Shown here: in pieces, positions 25,625-34,843 of the stretch
How positions within the stretch are numbered: position 1 is the first letter of the stretch
How the letters are laid out: the number at the start of each line of letters is the position of its first letter
Assembly (NCBI RefSeq): GCF_030164465.1
Contig: NZ_JASNJE010000008.1
Span: forward strand, 79,992 to 143,991
Direction of reading: 5' to 3'
DNA from: Sedimentitalea xiamensis
Lineage (GTDB): Bacteria > Pseudomonadota > Alphaproteobacteria > Rhodobacterales > Rhodobacteraceae
Length of the DNA: 64,000 bases
The notes under the pieces: model-generated
The model's input: the letters and a program-made list of their open reading frames with translations, nothing else
Databases searched by the model: none
Told to the model about the DNA's origin: nothing
Translations under genes and position numbers: made by a program

Positions 25625-28204
25625 CTATTCCTTTTTCGCCGGTTTCCTTGCCGTGGCCTTCTTTTTCGGAGCGGCTTTCTTGCGGGTGCCTTTCTTGGCG
25701 GATTTCTCGGCGATCAGTTGAACCGCCTGTTCCAGCGTCACGTTTTCGACTTCGGTGCCCTTGGGCAGGGTCGCATTGACCTTGCCCCATTTCACATAGG
25801 GGCCGTATTTTCCTTCCATCACGCTGATCGGTCCGCCGTCGTCGGGGTGTTCGCCCAGATCGCGCAGCGGTTTCGCCGCGGCGCCGCGACCGCCCCGGCT
25901 GGCGACCTTTTCGGCCAGCAGCTGCACGGCGCGGTTCATGCCGACGGTGAACACTTCGTCGATGTTTTCAAGGTTGGCGTTGGTGCCGCCGCGTTCCGAG
26001 GTGCTTTCGGCGTGTTTCAGGTAAGGTCCGTAGCGCCCGATGTTGGCCCAGACCATCACCCCGTCATCGGGATGCGGGCCGATGGGCCGTGGCAGCGACA
26101 GCAGTTTCAGCGCCTGTTCCAGATCGACATCCTGCGGCGGCCAATCCTTCGGGATCGACTGGCGCGGCGGTTTCTTGTTGTCCTCGGTGACTTCGCCCCG
26201 TTGCACATAGGGGCCGAAGCGGCCCTTGAACGCATAGATCCTGTCGCCGGCGTCTTGGCCCAGGAACTTGCCTTCGGGCGGGATCGCGCCGTCGTCTTCC
26301 GCGCCGGGAGGTCCGAAGGCGCGGGTATAGCGGCATTCCGGGTAGTTCGAGCAGCCGATGAAGGCTCCGCCGGAGCGCGCGGTGCGCATGCTCAGCCGTC
26401 CGGCGCCGCAATTCGGGCAGAGCCGCGGATCGCTGCCGTCCTCGGTGGGCGGGAACAGGTGCGGTTCCAGCACTTCGTTGATCTTTTCCAGCACTTCGGT
26501 GATCCGCAATTCGCTGGTTTCGGCGATCGCGGCGGAAAAATCCCGCCAGAACCGGTCCAGCACCGCCTTGTAATCGGCATCCCCCGCGCTGACCTGATCC
26601 AGCTCGTCTTCGAGCCCGGCGGTGAAGTCGTATTCCACGTAGCGGTTGAAATAGTTCTGCAGGAAGGCCGTGACCAGCCGCCCCTTGTCTTCGGGGATCA
26701 GGCGGTTCTTGTCCTTGCGGACATATTCACGGTCCTGGATCGTGGTGACGATGCTGGCATAGGTCGACGGGCGCCCGATGCCGAGTTCTTCCATCTTCTT
26801 GACCAGCGTCGCCTCGGTATAGCGCGGCGGCGGCTGGGTGAAATGCTGTTCCGGAGCGACGCTGCGCTTTTCGGCCTTTTCGCCCTGCGTGATCTGCGGC
26901 AGGCGCGCGCCGTCGTCATCCTCTGCCACCGCGTCGTCGCGGCCTTCCTCGTAGACCCGCAGGAAGCCGTCAAAGAGAAGCACCTGGCCGGTCGCGCGCA
27001 GTCCGACCTGCCCGTCGCGGCTGCCGACGTCCACGGTGGTGCGTTCGAACCGCGCGGCTTCCATCTGGCAGGCCAGCGTCCGTTTCCAGATCAGGTCGTA
27101 GAGCTTGCGCTGGTCCGGGTCCGACAGTTTCAGGCCGGCGGCATCCCGCGTCATGTCGGTGGGGCGGATGCATTCATGCGCTTCCTGGGCGTTCTTGGCC
27201 TTGTTCTTGTACATGCGCGGGCTTTTGGGCACGTAGTCTTCGCCAAACCGGTCCCGGATCGCGTCGCGCGCGGCGTGCACGGCCTCGGGCGCCATGTCGA
27301 TGCCGTCGGTGCGCATATAGGTGATGTGCCCGGCCTCGTACAGGCGCTGCGCCACGCTCATCGCCTGGCGCGCGCCCATGCCGAACTTGCGGCTGGCTTC
27401 CTGTTGCAGGGTCGAGGTCATGAAGGGCGCGCTGGGGTTGCGGGTGGCGGGTTTGGCTTCGACCGCGGCGACGGAGAGGTCGCGGCTGGTGATCGCCTGC
27501 ACCGCGAGTTCGGCCTGGGTCGCGTTTTCGATGTCGAACTTGTCGAGCTTCTTGCCCGCCAGCAGCGTCAGGCGCGCCTCGTATTCCTGACCGCGCGGGG
27601 TGACGAGCACGGCCTTGACGGACCAGTATTCGCGGGCGCGGAAGGCCTCGATCTCCATCTCGCGCTCGACGATCAGGCGCAGGCAGACCGATTGCACCCG
27701 GCCGGCCGATTTCGCGCCGGGCAGCTTGCGCCAGAGCACCGGGGACAGGTTGAACCCGACGAGATAATCCAGCGCGCGGCGCGCGAGGTAGGCCTGGACC
27801 AGCGGCATGTCGACCTGGCGGGGATGGGCCATCGCCTCGTCCACGGCTGCCTTGGTGATGGCGTTGAAGGTGACGCGGCTGACCGGCGTGTCCTTCTTGA
27901 TCGACCTCCTTTTGGTCAGCGCCTCCTGCAGGTGCCAGCTGATCGCCTCGCCTTCGCGGTCCGGGTCGGTCGCGAGGATCAGGGCATTGTCTTCGGCCAG
28001 CGCATCGGCGATCGCCTTGACATGCTTCTTGCTGTCGCTGGCGACTTCCCACTTCATGTCGAAATCATGTTCCGGGTCGACCGATCCGTCCTTGGGCGGC
28101 AGGTCGCGAACATGGCCATAGGATGCCAGAACGGTGTAGCCGGGACCGAGATATTTGTTGATTGTCTTGGCTTTCGCCGGGGATTCTACAACAACTACAG
28201 GCAT
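25625..28204 (-). CDS. topA: DNA topoisomerase I
   Basis: This type IA topoisomerase relaxes negative supercoils. The 859-residue protein starts with the TOPRIM domain ([17 protein letters not shown] and the acidic ATDPDREGE). The active-site tyrosine is Tyr296 in [13 protein letters not shown]...CSNYPEC zinc-ribbon lies near residue 600, followed by repeated topoisomerase C-terminal modules ([25 protein letters not shown]). A Lys-rich tail ends the protein. It is monocistronic on the minus strand. Confidence 0.98.
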   Translation of the reverse strand: MPVVVVESPAKAKTINKYLGPGYTVLASYGHVRDLPPKDGSVDPEHDFDMKWEVASDSKKHVKAIADALAEDNALILATDPDREGEAISWHLQEALTKRRSIKKDTPVSRVTFNAITKAAVDEAMAHPRQVDMPLVQAYLARRALDYLVGFNLSPVLWRKLPGAKSAGRVQSVCLRLIVEREMEIEAFRAREYWSVKAVLVTPRGQEYEARLTLLAGKKLDKFDIENATQAELAVQAITSRDLSVAAVEAKPATRNPSAPFMTSTLQQEASRKFGMGARQAMSVAQRLYEAGHITYMRTDGIDMAPEAVHAARDAIRDRFGEDYVPKSPRMYKNKAKNAQEAHECIRPTDMTRDAAGLKLSDPDQRKLYDLIWKRTLACQMEAARFERTTVDVGSRDGQVGLRATGQVLLFDGFLRVYEEGRDDAVAEDDDGARLPQITQGEKAEKRSVAPEQHFTQPPPRYTEATLVKKMEELGIGRPSTYASIVTTIQDREYVRKDKNRLIPEDKGRLVTAFLQNYFNRYVEYDFTAGLEDELDQVSAGDADYKAVLDRFWRDFSAAIAETSELRITEVLEKINEVLEPHLFPPTEDGSDPRLCPNCGAGRLSMRTARSGGAFIGCSNYPECRYTRAFGPPGAEDDGAIPPEGKFLGQDAGDRIYAFKGRFGPYVQRGEVTEDNKKPPRQSIPKDWPPQDVDLEQALKLLSLPRPIGPHPDDGVMVWANIGRYGPYLKHAESTSERGGTNANLENIDEVFTVGMNRAVQLLAEKVASRGGRGAAAKPLRDLGEHPDDGGPISVMEGKYGPYVKWGKVNATLPKGTEVENVTLEQAVQLIAEKSAKKGTRKKAAPKKKATARKPAKKE

Positions 28205-28364
28205 TTAACAAAAGACCTCATGCGGCGGACTGCGGGCGCTCTATGGCCGCGCAAGATGTGGGGTGCAAGAGGCGATTGTCAATCCGCGCGAAATCGGCGC
28301 AGGAAAGCGCAGGGTTCGATGCAGAATTTCCGCACACGAACTGCGGGAAAATCCGGAAAACGTT

Positions 28365-29519
28365 TCAATTTCCGAGTGACAGAAGCCCACCGGATTGTCG
28401 CCTGATCTTGCCGTCCAGTTCCAGGTCGACCAGCGCCGGGCCGACATGGCCGGCGGGAACCGACAGGTCGCGGATCAGCTGGTCTTCGGCCACCGGGGAC
28501 GGGCCGAGGCGGGACAGGATCCGCTGGTGCAGGCTGGCGGTTTCGCGCAGCGACCGCCTTTCCGGCGGCGGCGGCGGGAGGTCCGCCAGCAGGTCCGCCT
28601 GCGGTTGCGCCTGTTCGGGCGCGACGCGCCGGGGCAGGGCGGCGATCACGTCCTCCGCGTTGCGGACAAGGGTCGCCCCATCCCGGATCAGCAAGTTGCA
28701 GCCCGAAGCGCGGGCGTCGAAGGGGTGGCCGGGCACCGCCAGCACGTCGCGGCCCTGGTCGAGCGCGTCGCGCGCGGTGATCAGGCTGCCGGACCTGGTG
28801 GCGGCCTCGACCACCACGATGGCGCTGGAGACGCCGGAAATGATCCGGTTGCGGGCCGGAAAGTGACGCGCGTGCGGCGCCATGCCCAAGGGCTGTTCGG
28901 ACAGCAGGACGCCCTGGTCGCGGATGTCCTGCGCCAGTTTCGCGTTCTCGCTGGGATAGATGACGTCGACGCCTCCGGCCATCACCGCGATGGTGCCGGT
29001 CCCGAGCGAGGCGACATGGGCCGCGGCGTCGATGCCGCGGGCCAGTCCCGACGCGATGACATAGCCCTCGGACCCCAGTTCCTGCGCCAGCGCGCGGGCC
29101 ATGCGGGTGCCGAGAGAGGAGGCGTTCCTGGCGCCGACGATGCCGATCGCCGGTCTGGAAAAAAGCGCTGTGTCGCCGACGGCCCAGAACAGCGGCGGGG
29201 CGTCGGGAATGTCCGTCAGCGCGGACGGGTAATCGCCGTCGCCAAGGCACAAAAGCCGCGCTTTGGCGGCTTTTGCGGCCTTGATTTCGGCGTCGATCAC
29301 ACCGGCAGGGCATATTTCATACCCGTCTACTCCGGCGGCGCGCGCCACTTCGGGCAACGCGGCCAGCGCGTTCTGCGCTGAGCCATGCTCTGCCAGCAGC
29401 CGGTAGAACGTCGTGATACCGACCCTGCGCGAGCGCAAGAGACGAAGCCACGCATACCGATCGTCTTCCGTGGTGGGTGGGAGTGGGGGGTGAGTGGAAG
29501 AATGGGTTTCCTCGGTCAT
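28365..29519 (-). CDS. dprA: DNA-processing protein DprA
   Basis: DprA binds incoming single-stranded DNA and loads RecA during natural transformation. The start at 29519 (MTEETHSSTHPP) gives 384 residues; the open frame upstream is not conserved. A helical N-terminus (YAWLRLLRSRRVG) precedes the Rossmann-like core with IGIVGARNASSLGTRMARAL, YVIASGLARGIDAAAH and AVMAGGVDVIYP. A winged-helix domain closes the protein, with DQLIRDLSVPAGHVGPALVDLELDG. The upstream region carries phased direct repeats and a hairpin, described separately. Confidence 0.95.
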   Translation of the reverse strand: MTEETHSSTHPPLPPTTEDDRYAWLRLLRSRRVGITTFYRLLAEHGSAQNALAALPEVARAAGVDGYEICPAGVIDAEIKAAKAAKARLLCLGDGDYPSALTDIPDAPPLFWAVGDTALFSRPAIGIVGARNASSLGTRMARALAQELGSEGYVIASGLARGIDAAAHVASLGTGTIAVMAGGVDVIYPSENAKLAQDIRDQGVLLSEQPLGMAPHARHFPARNRIISGVSSAIVVVEAATRSGSLITARDALDQGRDVLAVPGHPFDARASGCNLLIRDGATLVRNAEDVIAALPRRVAPEQAQPQADLLADLPPPPPERRSLRETASLHQRILSRLGPSPVAEDQLIRDLSVPAGHVGPALVDLELDGKIRRQSGGLLSLGN

Positions 29520-29571
29520 CCGTCGCTCCGTCTGCTTGCAGGACAGGTGTAGGGGCAACGAGGTTAACGAC

Positions 29572-29604
29572 GCGTAAAGCGGAAACGGCTTTATGCGCCT
29601 TTTT
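29572..29604 (+). terminator. Orphan plus-strand terminator-like hairpin upstream of dprA
   Basis: GCGTAAAGC (29572-29580) pairs with GCTTTATGC (29588-29596), nine pairs with one wobble and a 7-nt loop. A five-T run follows at 29600-29604. The orientation would stop plus-strand transcripts, yet no plus-strand gene is recognised upstream. It may end an antisense or divergent transcript from the dprA promoter region. Confidence 0.45.
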
Positions 29605-29666
29605 CGAAAAATCGTCGGAATGGCGTTCACTGCTTGGCGGACCGGGCTTTGGCGGGATGTGCAGGC

Positions 29667-29697
29667 CGTGCATACCGCGTGCATACGCCGTGCATAC
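29667..29697. repeat. Three 11-bp-phased direct repeats (CGTGCATAC) upstream of dprA
   Basis: The 9-mer CGTGCATAC occurs at 29667-29675, 29678-29686 and 29689-29697, exactly 11 bp apart. A fourth degenerate copy (CGCATGG) follows. The third copy sits in a short dyad GCCGT-GCAT-ACGGC. The spacing places all copies on one face of the helix, as in tandem operators or iterons. They lie about 150 bp upstream of the dprA start and 67 bp past the tldD stop. Confidence 0.7.
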
Positions 29698-29763
29698 GGC
29701 GCATGGCCGATTCGGGCCGCCGGACCCTTGTGAACACGGCGCGCGCCGCAACGGCGCGGCGGG

Positions 29764-31185
29764 TCACGCCGCCGAACCGCCCACGGTCAGCCCGCCCATC
29801 AGCACGGTGGGCTGGCCGACGCCGACGGGCACCCATTGGCCTTGCTTGCCGCAATTGCCCATGCCGGGATCGAGCGCCATGTCGTTGCCGAGGCCGCGGA
29901 TGCGGGTCAGCGCCGTCGCGCCGTCGCCGATCAGGGTTGCGCCCTTGACCGGGGCGCCGACCTTGCCGTCCTTCACCCGGTAGGCCTCGGTGCAGGAAAA
30001 CACGAACTTGCCGTTGGTGATGTCGACCTGCCCGCCGCCGAAACCGACCGCCCAGATGCCGTCCCTGATCTGCGCCACAAGATCGGCGGGGTCGGCGTCG
30101 CCGCCCATCATGTAGGTGTTGGTCATGCGCGGCATCGGCGCATGGGCATAGCTTTGACGCCGCCCGTTGCCGGTCGGGGCGACGCCCATCAGCCGGGCGT
30201 TCTGGCGGTCCTGCATGTAGCCCACGAGGATGCCGTCCTCGATCAGCACGTTGCGGGCCGAGGGCGTGCCTTCGTCGTCGACGGTGATGCTGCCGCGCCG
30301 GTCGGGAATCGTGCCGTCGTCCAGCACCGTGACGCCGGGGGAGGCGATGCGCTGGCCCATCAGCCCGGCGAAGGCGGAGGCGCCCTTGCGGTTGAAATCG
30401 CCTTCGAGACCGTGGCCGATCGCCTCGTGCAGCAGGATGCCCGGCCAGCCGGGGCCGAGCGCCACGTCCATGACGCCCGCCGGCGCGGGCACGGCGTCGA
30501 GATTGACCAGCGCGATGCGCAGCGCCTCGCGCGCCTTGGCCTGCCAGTCGGCGGGGTCGATCAGCCCGTCCAGCCCGACCCGTCCGCCGCCGCCGGCGGT
30601 GCCGGTTTCGCGCCGTCCGCCCTGTTCGACGATCACCGACACGTTGACGCGGGTCATCGGCCGCACGTCGCGGACCTGAACCCCGTCCGGGCGCAGGATC
30701 TCGATTTCCTGCAACGAGGCCGCCAGGGTCGCGGACACCTGCACCACCCGCGAATCGAGATCGCGGGCGAAGGCGTCGATCTCGCGCAGGGTGTCGATCT
30801 TGACCGGGAAGGGCTGGCCCGCGATGGGATCGGCATCGGTATAGAGGTGCCGGTTCGTCGCCTGCGGCGAGGCCGCCAGCGTGCCGCCGCCGTCGCCCAC
30901 GGCGAGCCGCGCGGTTTCGGCGGCGCGTTTCAGCGCGGCGATGCTCATCTCGGTGGAATGGGCATAGCCCGAGACCTCGCCGTTGACCGCGCGCAGGCCG
31001 AATCCCTCGGACGCGTCGTAGCTGGCGGTGCGCAGCCGCCCGTCATCGAACACCAGCGCTTCGGACTTGCGCCTCTCGGCAAAGATTTCGCCATCGTCGG
31101 CCCCGGCCGTCGCCACCCGCAGTTCGCGCAGGGCTTCGTCCCGCGGCAGGGTGGTTTCGAAGGGGAGAAAGGGCGCGGTTGTCAT
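29764..31185 (-). CDS. tldD: Metalloprotease TldD
   Basis: TldD forms with TldE/PmbA a zinc protease that trims unfolded peptides, including some RiPP leaders. The start at 31185 (MTTAPFLPFE) gives 473 residues; the frame extends 18 codons upstream without support. The zinc motif is HEAIGHGLEGD (His253, Glu254, His258). The conserved C-terminal segments GFGGGQVDITNGKF and ALDPGMGNCGKQGQ (with the ligand Cys) are present. The FNR-type palindrome lies only 19 bp upstream of this start, so the same site may act on both tldD and ctaC. A TldE partner is not in the window. Confidence 0.95.
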   Translation of the reverse strand: MTTAPFLPFETTLPRDEALRELRVATAGADDGEIFAERRKSEALVFDDGRLRTASYDASEGFGLRAVNGEVSGYAHSTEMSIAALKRAAETARLAVGDGGGTLAASPQATNRHLYTDADPIAGQPFPVKIDTLREIDAFARDLDSRVVQVSATLAASLQEIEILRPDGVQVRDVRPMTRVNVSVIVEQGGRRETGTAGGGGRVGLDGLIDPADWQAKAREALRIALVNLDAVPAPAGVMDVALGPGWPGILLHEAIGHGLEGDFNRKGASAFAGLMGQRIASPGVTVLDDGTIPDRRGSITVDDEGTPSARNVLIEDGILVGYMQDRQNARLMGVAPTGNGRRQSYAHAPMPRMTNTYMMGGDADPADLVAQIRDGIWAVGFGGGQVDITNGKFVFSCTEAYRVKDGKVGAPVKGATLIGDGATALTRIRGLGNDMALDPGMGNCGKQGQWVPVGVGQPTVLMGGLTVGGSAA

Positions 31186-31203
31186 TGCCTCTGGCCTCAC
31201 AAT

Positions 31204-31217
31204 TTGATCTAAATCAA
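31204..31217. promoter_or_regulatory. FNR/FnrL-type binding site (TTGAT-N4-ATCAA)
   Basis: The sequence TTGATCTAAATCAA is a perfect match to the FNR family palindrome. It lies in the 180-bp divergent region, 19 bp upstream of the tldD start codon and about 150 bp upstream of the ctaC start. In Rhodobacterales, FnrL sites are known to control respiratory oxidase genes, so oxygen control of the aa3 oxidase operon is the simplest reading. Confidence 0.75.
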
Positions 31218-31365
31218 GAAAAGCGTCCGTTTGACGCAATCAGATGTCTTTATCTGGTTGGCGGAATATGTTTTCTACGGGCGACAAATACAACGGGGCA
31301 GGTGCGTTTTGATGACGGATGCTTGTGCCAGACAGAACAACGCGATCAAACGATCAGGACATGAC

Positions 31366-32205
31366 ATGAAGAACGCTTTTACGCTTTCAGGGGTTCTTGC
31401 GGCCCTTTCCGCCTTTCCGGCCCTCGCGCAGGATGGACTTCAGATCATCGGCAAGCCGGTTGACGGTGCGACCGGGTTCCAGCCCGCCGCATCCGAACTG
31501 GCCCGCGATCTGCAATCGCTGGACTGGATGATTCTGGTCATCATCACCGCGATCTGCGTCATGGTGACGGGGCTGCTGATCTTTGCGATCTTCCGGTTCA
31601 ACACGCGGGCGAACCCGAAGCCGGCGAAATTCACCCACAATTCGCCGCTGGAAGTCGCCTGGACGGTGATCCCGATCGTGATCCTGGTCTTCATCGGCGC
31701 GTTTTCCCTGCCGGTCCTGTTCAAGCAGCAGGAAATTCCCGAGGCCGACATCACCATCAAGGTGACGGGCTACCAGTGGTACTGGGGCTATGAATATGTC
31801 GATCACGAGTTCGGCTTCGAAAGCTTCCTGCTGGCGCGGGACGAGCTGGAAGAACACGGCTACAGCCAGGACGAATATCTGCTGGCGACCGATACCGCCG
31901 TGGTGGTTCCGGTCGGCAAGACCATCGTGATGCAGGTGACGGGGGCGGACGTGATCCACGCCTGGACGATCCCGGCCTTCGGCGTCAAGCAGGACGCGGT
32001 GCCGGGCCGTCTGGCCGAGCTGTGGTTCGCCGCCGAGAAGGAAGGCATCTATTTCGGCCAGTGTTCGGAGCTTTGCGGCAAGGACCACGCCTATATGCCG
32101 ATCACGGTCAAGGTGGTCAGCGAAGCGGAATACGACCGCTGGCTCGACGGCGCGATCGAGGAATACGCGGGCAAGCCCCGCAGCCTGACCGTGGCGTCGA
32201 ACTGA
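31366..32205 (+). CDS. ctaC: Cytochrome c oxidase subunit II
   Basis: Subunit II of the aa3-type oxidase takes electrons from cytochrome c at its CuA centre. The start at 31366 (MKNAFTLSGVLAALSAFPALAQ) gives a signal peptide and 279 residues. Two membrane helices follow (around residues 50-75 and 100-120). The aromatic patch YQWYWGYEY and the CuA ligands in CSELCGKDHAYM (Cys233, Cys237, His241, Met244) are intact. The longer frame from 31231 is not supported. It is the first gene of ctaC-ctaB-orf-ctaG-ctaE. Confidence 0.98.
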   Translation: MKNAFTLSGVLAALSAFPALAQDGLQIIGKPVDGATGFQPAASELARDLQSLDWMILVIITAICVMVTGLLIFAIFRFNTRANPKPAKFTHNSPLEVAWTVIPIVILVFIGAFSLPVLFKQQEIPEADITIKVTGYQWYWGYEYVDHEFGFESFLLARDELEEHGYSQDEYLLATDTAVVVPVGKTIVMQVTGADVIHAWTIPAFGVKQDAVPGRLAELWFAAEKEGIYFGQCSELCGKDHAYMPITVKVVSEAEYDRWLDGAIEEYAGKPRSLTVASN

Positions 32206-32236
32206 GACCGGACCGCAGGGTGGTGAGTAAAGCGCG

Positions 32237-33178
32237 ATGAGCGACGTCAGCATCAACACCGCCGTCCGCGAGGACGAGGCGCAGTTCGGCGACTTTTTCG
32301 CGCTGCTGAAGCCGCGGGTCATGTCGCTGGTCGTGTTCACCGCCTTCGTCGGGCTGGTCGCGGCCCCGGTCGGGGTGCATCCGGTGGTGGGGTTCTGCGC
32401 GATCCTGTTCATCGCCATCGGCGGCGGCGCGTCCGGCGCCCTGAACATGTGGTGGGACGCGGATATCGACCGGGTGATGCGCCGCACCCGCAACCGCCCG
32501 ATTCCGTCGGGCAAGGTGTCCGGACAGGACGCGCTGGCCATCGGCCTGGCGCTGTCCGGCCTGTCGGTGATGATGCTGTCGCTGGCCACCAACCTGATGG
32601 CCGGCGCGATGCTGGCCTTCACCATCTTCTTCTACGCGGTGGTCTATTCCATGTGGCTGAAGCGGAGCACGCCGCAGAACATCGTGATCGGCGGCGCGGC
32701 GGGGGCCTTCCCGCCGGTGATCGGCTGGCTGGCCGCCACCGGCAGCATGGCGGTCGAGCCCTGGCTGATGTTCGCGCTGGTGTTCATGTGGACGCCGCCG
32801 CATTTCTGGGCGCTCTGCCTGTTCATGCGCAACGATTACGACAACGCGGGCGTGCCGATGCTGACCGTGACCCACGGACGGCGGGCGACCCGCGTGCATA
32901 TCCTGGTCTATACGGTGCTGCTGGCGGTCCTGGCCATCGGCGCGGCGTTCACCGGCATCGGCGGGCCGGTCTACCTGGCGGTTTCGGTGGTGCTGAACGG
33001 GTTGTTCCTGATGGGGGCGCTGCGCATCTGGCGGCGCGACGAGGAGGATGCGGAGGCTGACAACTTCCTCGCCGAGCGCAGGTTCTTCAAGCTGTCGCTG
33101 CTTTATCTCTTCCTGCATTTCGGCGCGATTCTGGCCGAGGCGCTGCTGCGGCCCTACGGCCTGGGGGGCTGGGCGTGA
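32237..33178 (+). CDS. ctaB: Protoheme IX farnesyltransferase CtaB
   Basis: CtaB (Cox10) adds a farnesyl group to protoheme to make heme O, the precursor of heme A for the oxidase. The 313-residue membrane protein has about nine hydrophobic helices. The prenyltransferase aspartate motif is [19 protein letters not shown], and the second conserved region is [21 protein letters not shown]. It starts 31 bp after ctaC and its stop overlaps the GTG start of the next small gene by 3 bases, so translation is coupled. Confidence 0.97.
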   Translation: MSDVSINTAVREDEAQFGDFFALLKPRVMSLVVFTAFVGLVAAPVGVHPVVGFCAILFIAIGGGASGALNMWWDADIDRVMRRTRNRPIPSGKVSGQDALAIGLALSGLSVMMLSLATNLMAGAMLAFTIFFYAVVYSMWLKRSTPQNIVIGGAAGAFPPVIGWLAATGSMAVEPWLMFALVFMWTPPHFWALCLFMRNDYDNAGVPMLTVTHGRRATRVHILVYTVLLAVLAIGAAFTGIGGPVYLAVSVVLNGLFLMGALRIWRRDEEDAEADNFLAERRFFKLSLLYLFLHFGAILAEALLRPYGLGGWA

Positions 33179-33336
33179 GTCTGAAGCCGACACATGAGCT
33201 GCACAGCCGCCGGTTCGGGCGCAACCTGGGCGTCGGGCTGGTGCTGGCGGCCTTCGTCGCCATCGTGTTCGGCCTGACCGTGGTCAAGGTGACGAGCGGC
33301 GATTTCGCCCTGCCCAAGATCGAGGAGCAGAACTGA
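33175..33336 (+). CDS. Small single-pass membrane protein of the cta operon (53 aa)
   Basis: A GTG start overlapping the ctaB stop (GTGA) opens a 53-residue frame whose TGA overlaps the ATG of ctaG (TGATG). The protein has a basic N-terminus ([11 protein letters not shown]), one membrane helix (~residues 18-38, [21 protein letters not shown]) and a short acidic tail (ALPKIEEQN). Tight coupling on both sides strongly supports a real gene. Small single-helix proteins at this position in alphaproteobacterial cta operons are thought to assist oxidase assembly; the exact function is not known to me. Confidence 0.88.
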   Translation: MSLKPTHELHSRRFGRNLGVGLVLAAFVAIVFGLTVVKVTSGDFALPKIEEQN

Positions 33337-33911
33337 TGGCGCTGCGGGGGCCGAAGAAGACCGTGGTGCAGCTGCTCTCGGTGGTTCTGGTGATGGGCGC
33401 GCTGTCCTGGGCCTCGGTGCCGTTCTACGACTGGTTCTGCCGGGTCACCGGCTTTGGCGGCACCACCGGCGTGGAAACCGCCGGGTCCGACAGGGTGCTG
33501 GAGCAGACCATCAGGATCCGGTTCGACGCATCGCTGGAACGCGACATGCCCTGGACGTTCAAGCCCGTCGAGCGGCAGATGGAACTGAAGATCGGCGAGA
33601 CCGGGCTGGCGTTCTACGAGGCCTACAACCCGACCGACCGGCCGGTGGCGGGATCGGCCAGCTACAACGTCTTTCCCTACGAGGCCGGCGGCTTTTTCAA
33701 CAAGATCGCCTGTTTCTGCTTCGAGGAGCAGATCCTGGCGCCGGGGGAACGGGTGCTGATGCCGGTGACGTTCTTCGTCGATCCGGCGATCGTGGACGAT
33801 CTGGACGCGAAGCATGTCCATGCGATCACGCTGTCATACACTTTCTACGAAATCGACCTGCCGGAGGGCTATGCCGCCCTCGATACGCAGGCCGGCCAAA
33901 ACACGAACTAA
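33336..33911 (+). CDS. ctaG: Cytochrome c oxidase assembly protein CtaG (Cox11)
   Basis: CtaG/Cox11 delivers copper to the CuB site of subunit I. The 191-residue protein has an N-terminal membrane anchor (~residues 8-30) and a periplasmic immunoglobulin-like domain. The copper motif CFCFEEQ (Cys126, Cys128) and the upstream ligand cysteine in YDWFCRVTGFGG are present. The following LAPGERVLMPVTFFVDP is typical for the family. It overlaps the upstream 53-residue gene by one base and precedes ctaE by 24 bp. Confidence 0.97.
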   Translation: MALRGPKKTVVQLLSVVLVMGALSWASVPFYDWFCRVTGFGGTTGVETAGSDRVLEQTIRIRFDASLERDMPWTFKPVERQMELKIGETGLAFYEAYNPTDRPVAGSASYNVFPYEAGGFFNKIACFCFEEQILAPGERVLMPVTFFVDPAIVDDLDAKHVHAITLSYTFYEIDLPEGYAALDTQAGQNTN

Positions 33912-33935
33912 CGCCGAACGGTGAGGGACACTTAA

Positions 33936-34748
33936 ATGGCACATGCAAAGAACCACGATTACCACATTCTGACCCCCTCCATCTGGCCGCTTCTCGGGGC
34001 GGTCGCCGGTTTCCTCATGCTGTCCGGCATCGTGCTCTGGATGCATGAGGTGACGCCCTTTGTCTTCTGGATCGGGCTTGTCGGCGTTCTTTACACCATG
34101 TTCGCCTGGTGGTCCGAGGTGGTCCACGAGAGCCGGATCGGCGATCACACCCCGGTGGTGCGGATCGGCCTGCGCTATGGCTTCGTCCTGTTCATCATGT
34201 CCGAGGTCATGTTCTTCGCGGCCTGGTTCTGGTCGTTCTTCAAGCACGCGATCTATTCGATGTCGGAATATGCGGGAACCGAATACGAGATCCCCTATAT
34301 CTACCCGGTCGACGTGTTCCACCTGCCGCTGATCAACACCGTGGTGCTGCTGTTGTCGGGCTGCGCCGTGACCTGGGCGCACCATGCTCTGGTCCATGGC
34401 AACGTGCGCAAGGACCTGATCGCGGGCCTGGCGATTTCCATCGTGCTGGGCATCCTGTTCACCGGGTTGCAGGCCTATGAATACATGCACCTTCTGCACG
34501 AGGGCTGGCAGTTCGGGGACGACATCTTCTATTCGAACTTCTTCATGGCGACCGGCTTTCACGGGTTCCACGTCATCATCGGCACCATATTCCTGACCGT
34601 GTGCCTGGTGCGGGCGATCAAGGGCGATTTCACGCCCGAGCAGCATGTCGGTTTCGAGGCGGCGGCCTGGTACTGGCATTTCGTCGACGTGGTCTGGCTG
34701 TTCCTGTTCTTCGCGGTCTATCTCTGGGGCACCGCCGGCCTGAGCTGA
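33936..34748 (+). CDS. ctaE: Cytochrome c oxidase subunit III
   Basis: Subunit III of the aa3 oxidase is a seven-helix membrane protein that stabilises the proton-pumping core. The 270-residue sequence shows seven hydrophobic segments. It has the conserved [15 protein letters not shown] region with the subunit III glutamate, and ends with the C-terminal [31 protein letters not shown] sequence ([14 protein letters not shown]) is also characteristic. It is the last gene of the operon and is followed by an intrinsic terminator. Confidence 0.98.
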   Translation: MAHAKNHDYHILTPSIWPLLGAVAGFLMLSGIVLWMHEVTPFVFWIGLVGVLYTMFAWWSEVVHESRIGDHTPVVRIGLRYGFVLFIMSEVMFFAAWFWSFFKHAIYSMSEYAGTEYEIPYIYPVDVFHLPLINTVVLLLSGCAVTWAHHALVHGNVRKDLIAGLAISIVLGILFTGLQAYEYMHLLHEGWQFGDDIFYSNFFMATGFHGFHVIIGTIFLTVCLVRAIKGDFTPEQHVGFEAAAWYWHFVDVVWLFLFFAVYLWGTAGLS

Positions 34749-34793
34749 CCCCCGTTTGCGGTTGAAAAACCGCGCCGGGACCGTATCAAGCAG

Positions 34794-34819
34794 AACGCGC
34801 GGCTGATCCCGCGCGTTTT
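34794..34819 (+). terminator. Intrinsic terminator after ctaE
   Basis: AACGCGCGG (34794-34802) pairs perfectly with CCGCGCGTT (34809-34817) around a 6-nt loop, and the run TTTT follows at 34816-34819. It ends the cta operon 46 bp past ctaE and lies 25 bp before the surf1 start. Confidence 0.75.
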
Positions 34820-34843
34820 CATTTGCACGAAGGCACCGACGCG

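Noticed and set aside
25547..28405. 952-codon plus-strand open frame opposite topA
   Set aside because: It is antisense to topA over its whole length; the composition (His, Arg, Gly, Asp) is that of a shadow frame.
29667..29705. CRISPR-like short repeats
   Set aside because: The unit is 9 bp with 2-bp gaps, with no spacers of CRISPR length and no cas gene; it fits operator-like repeats instead.
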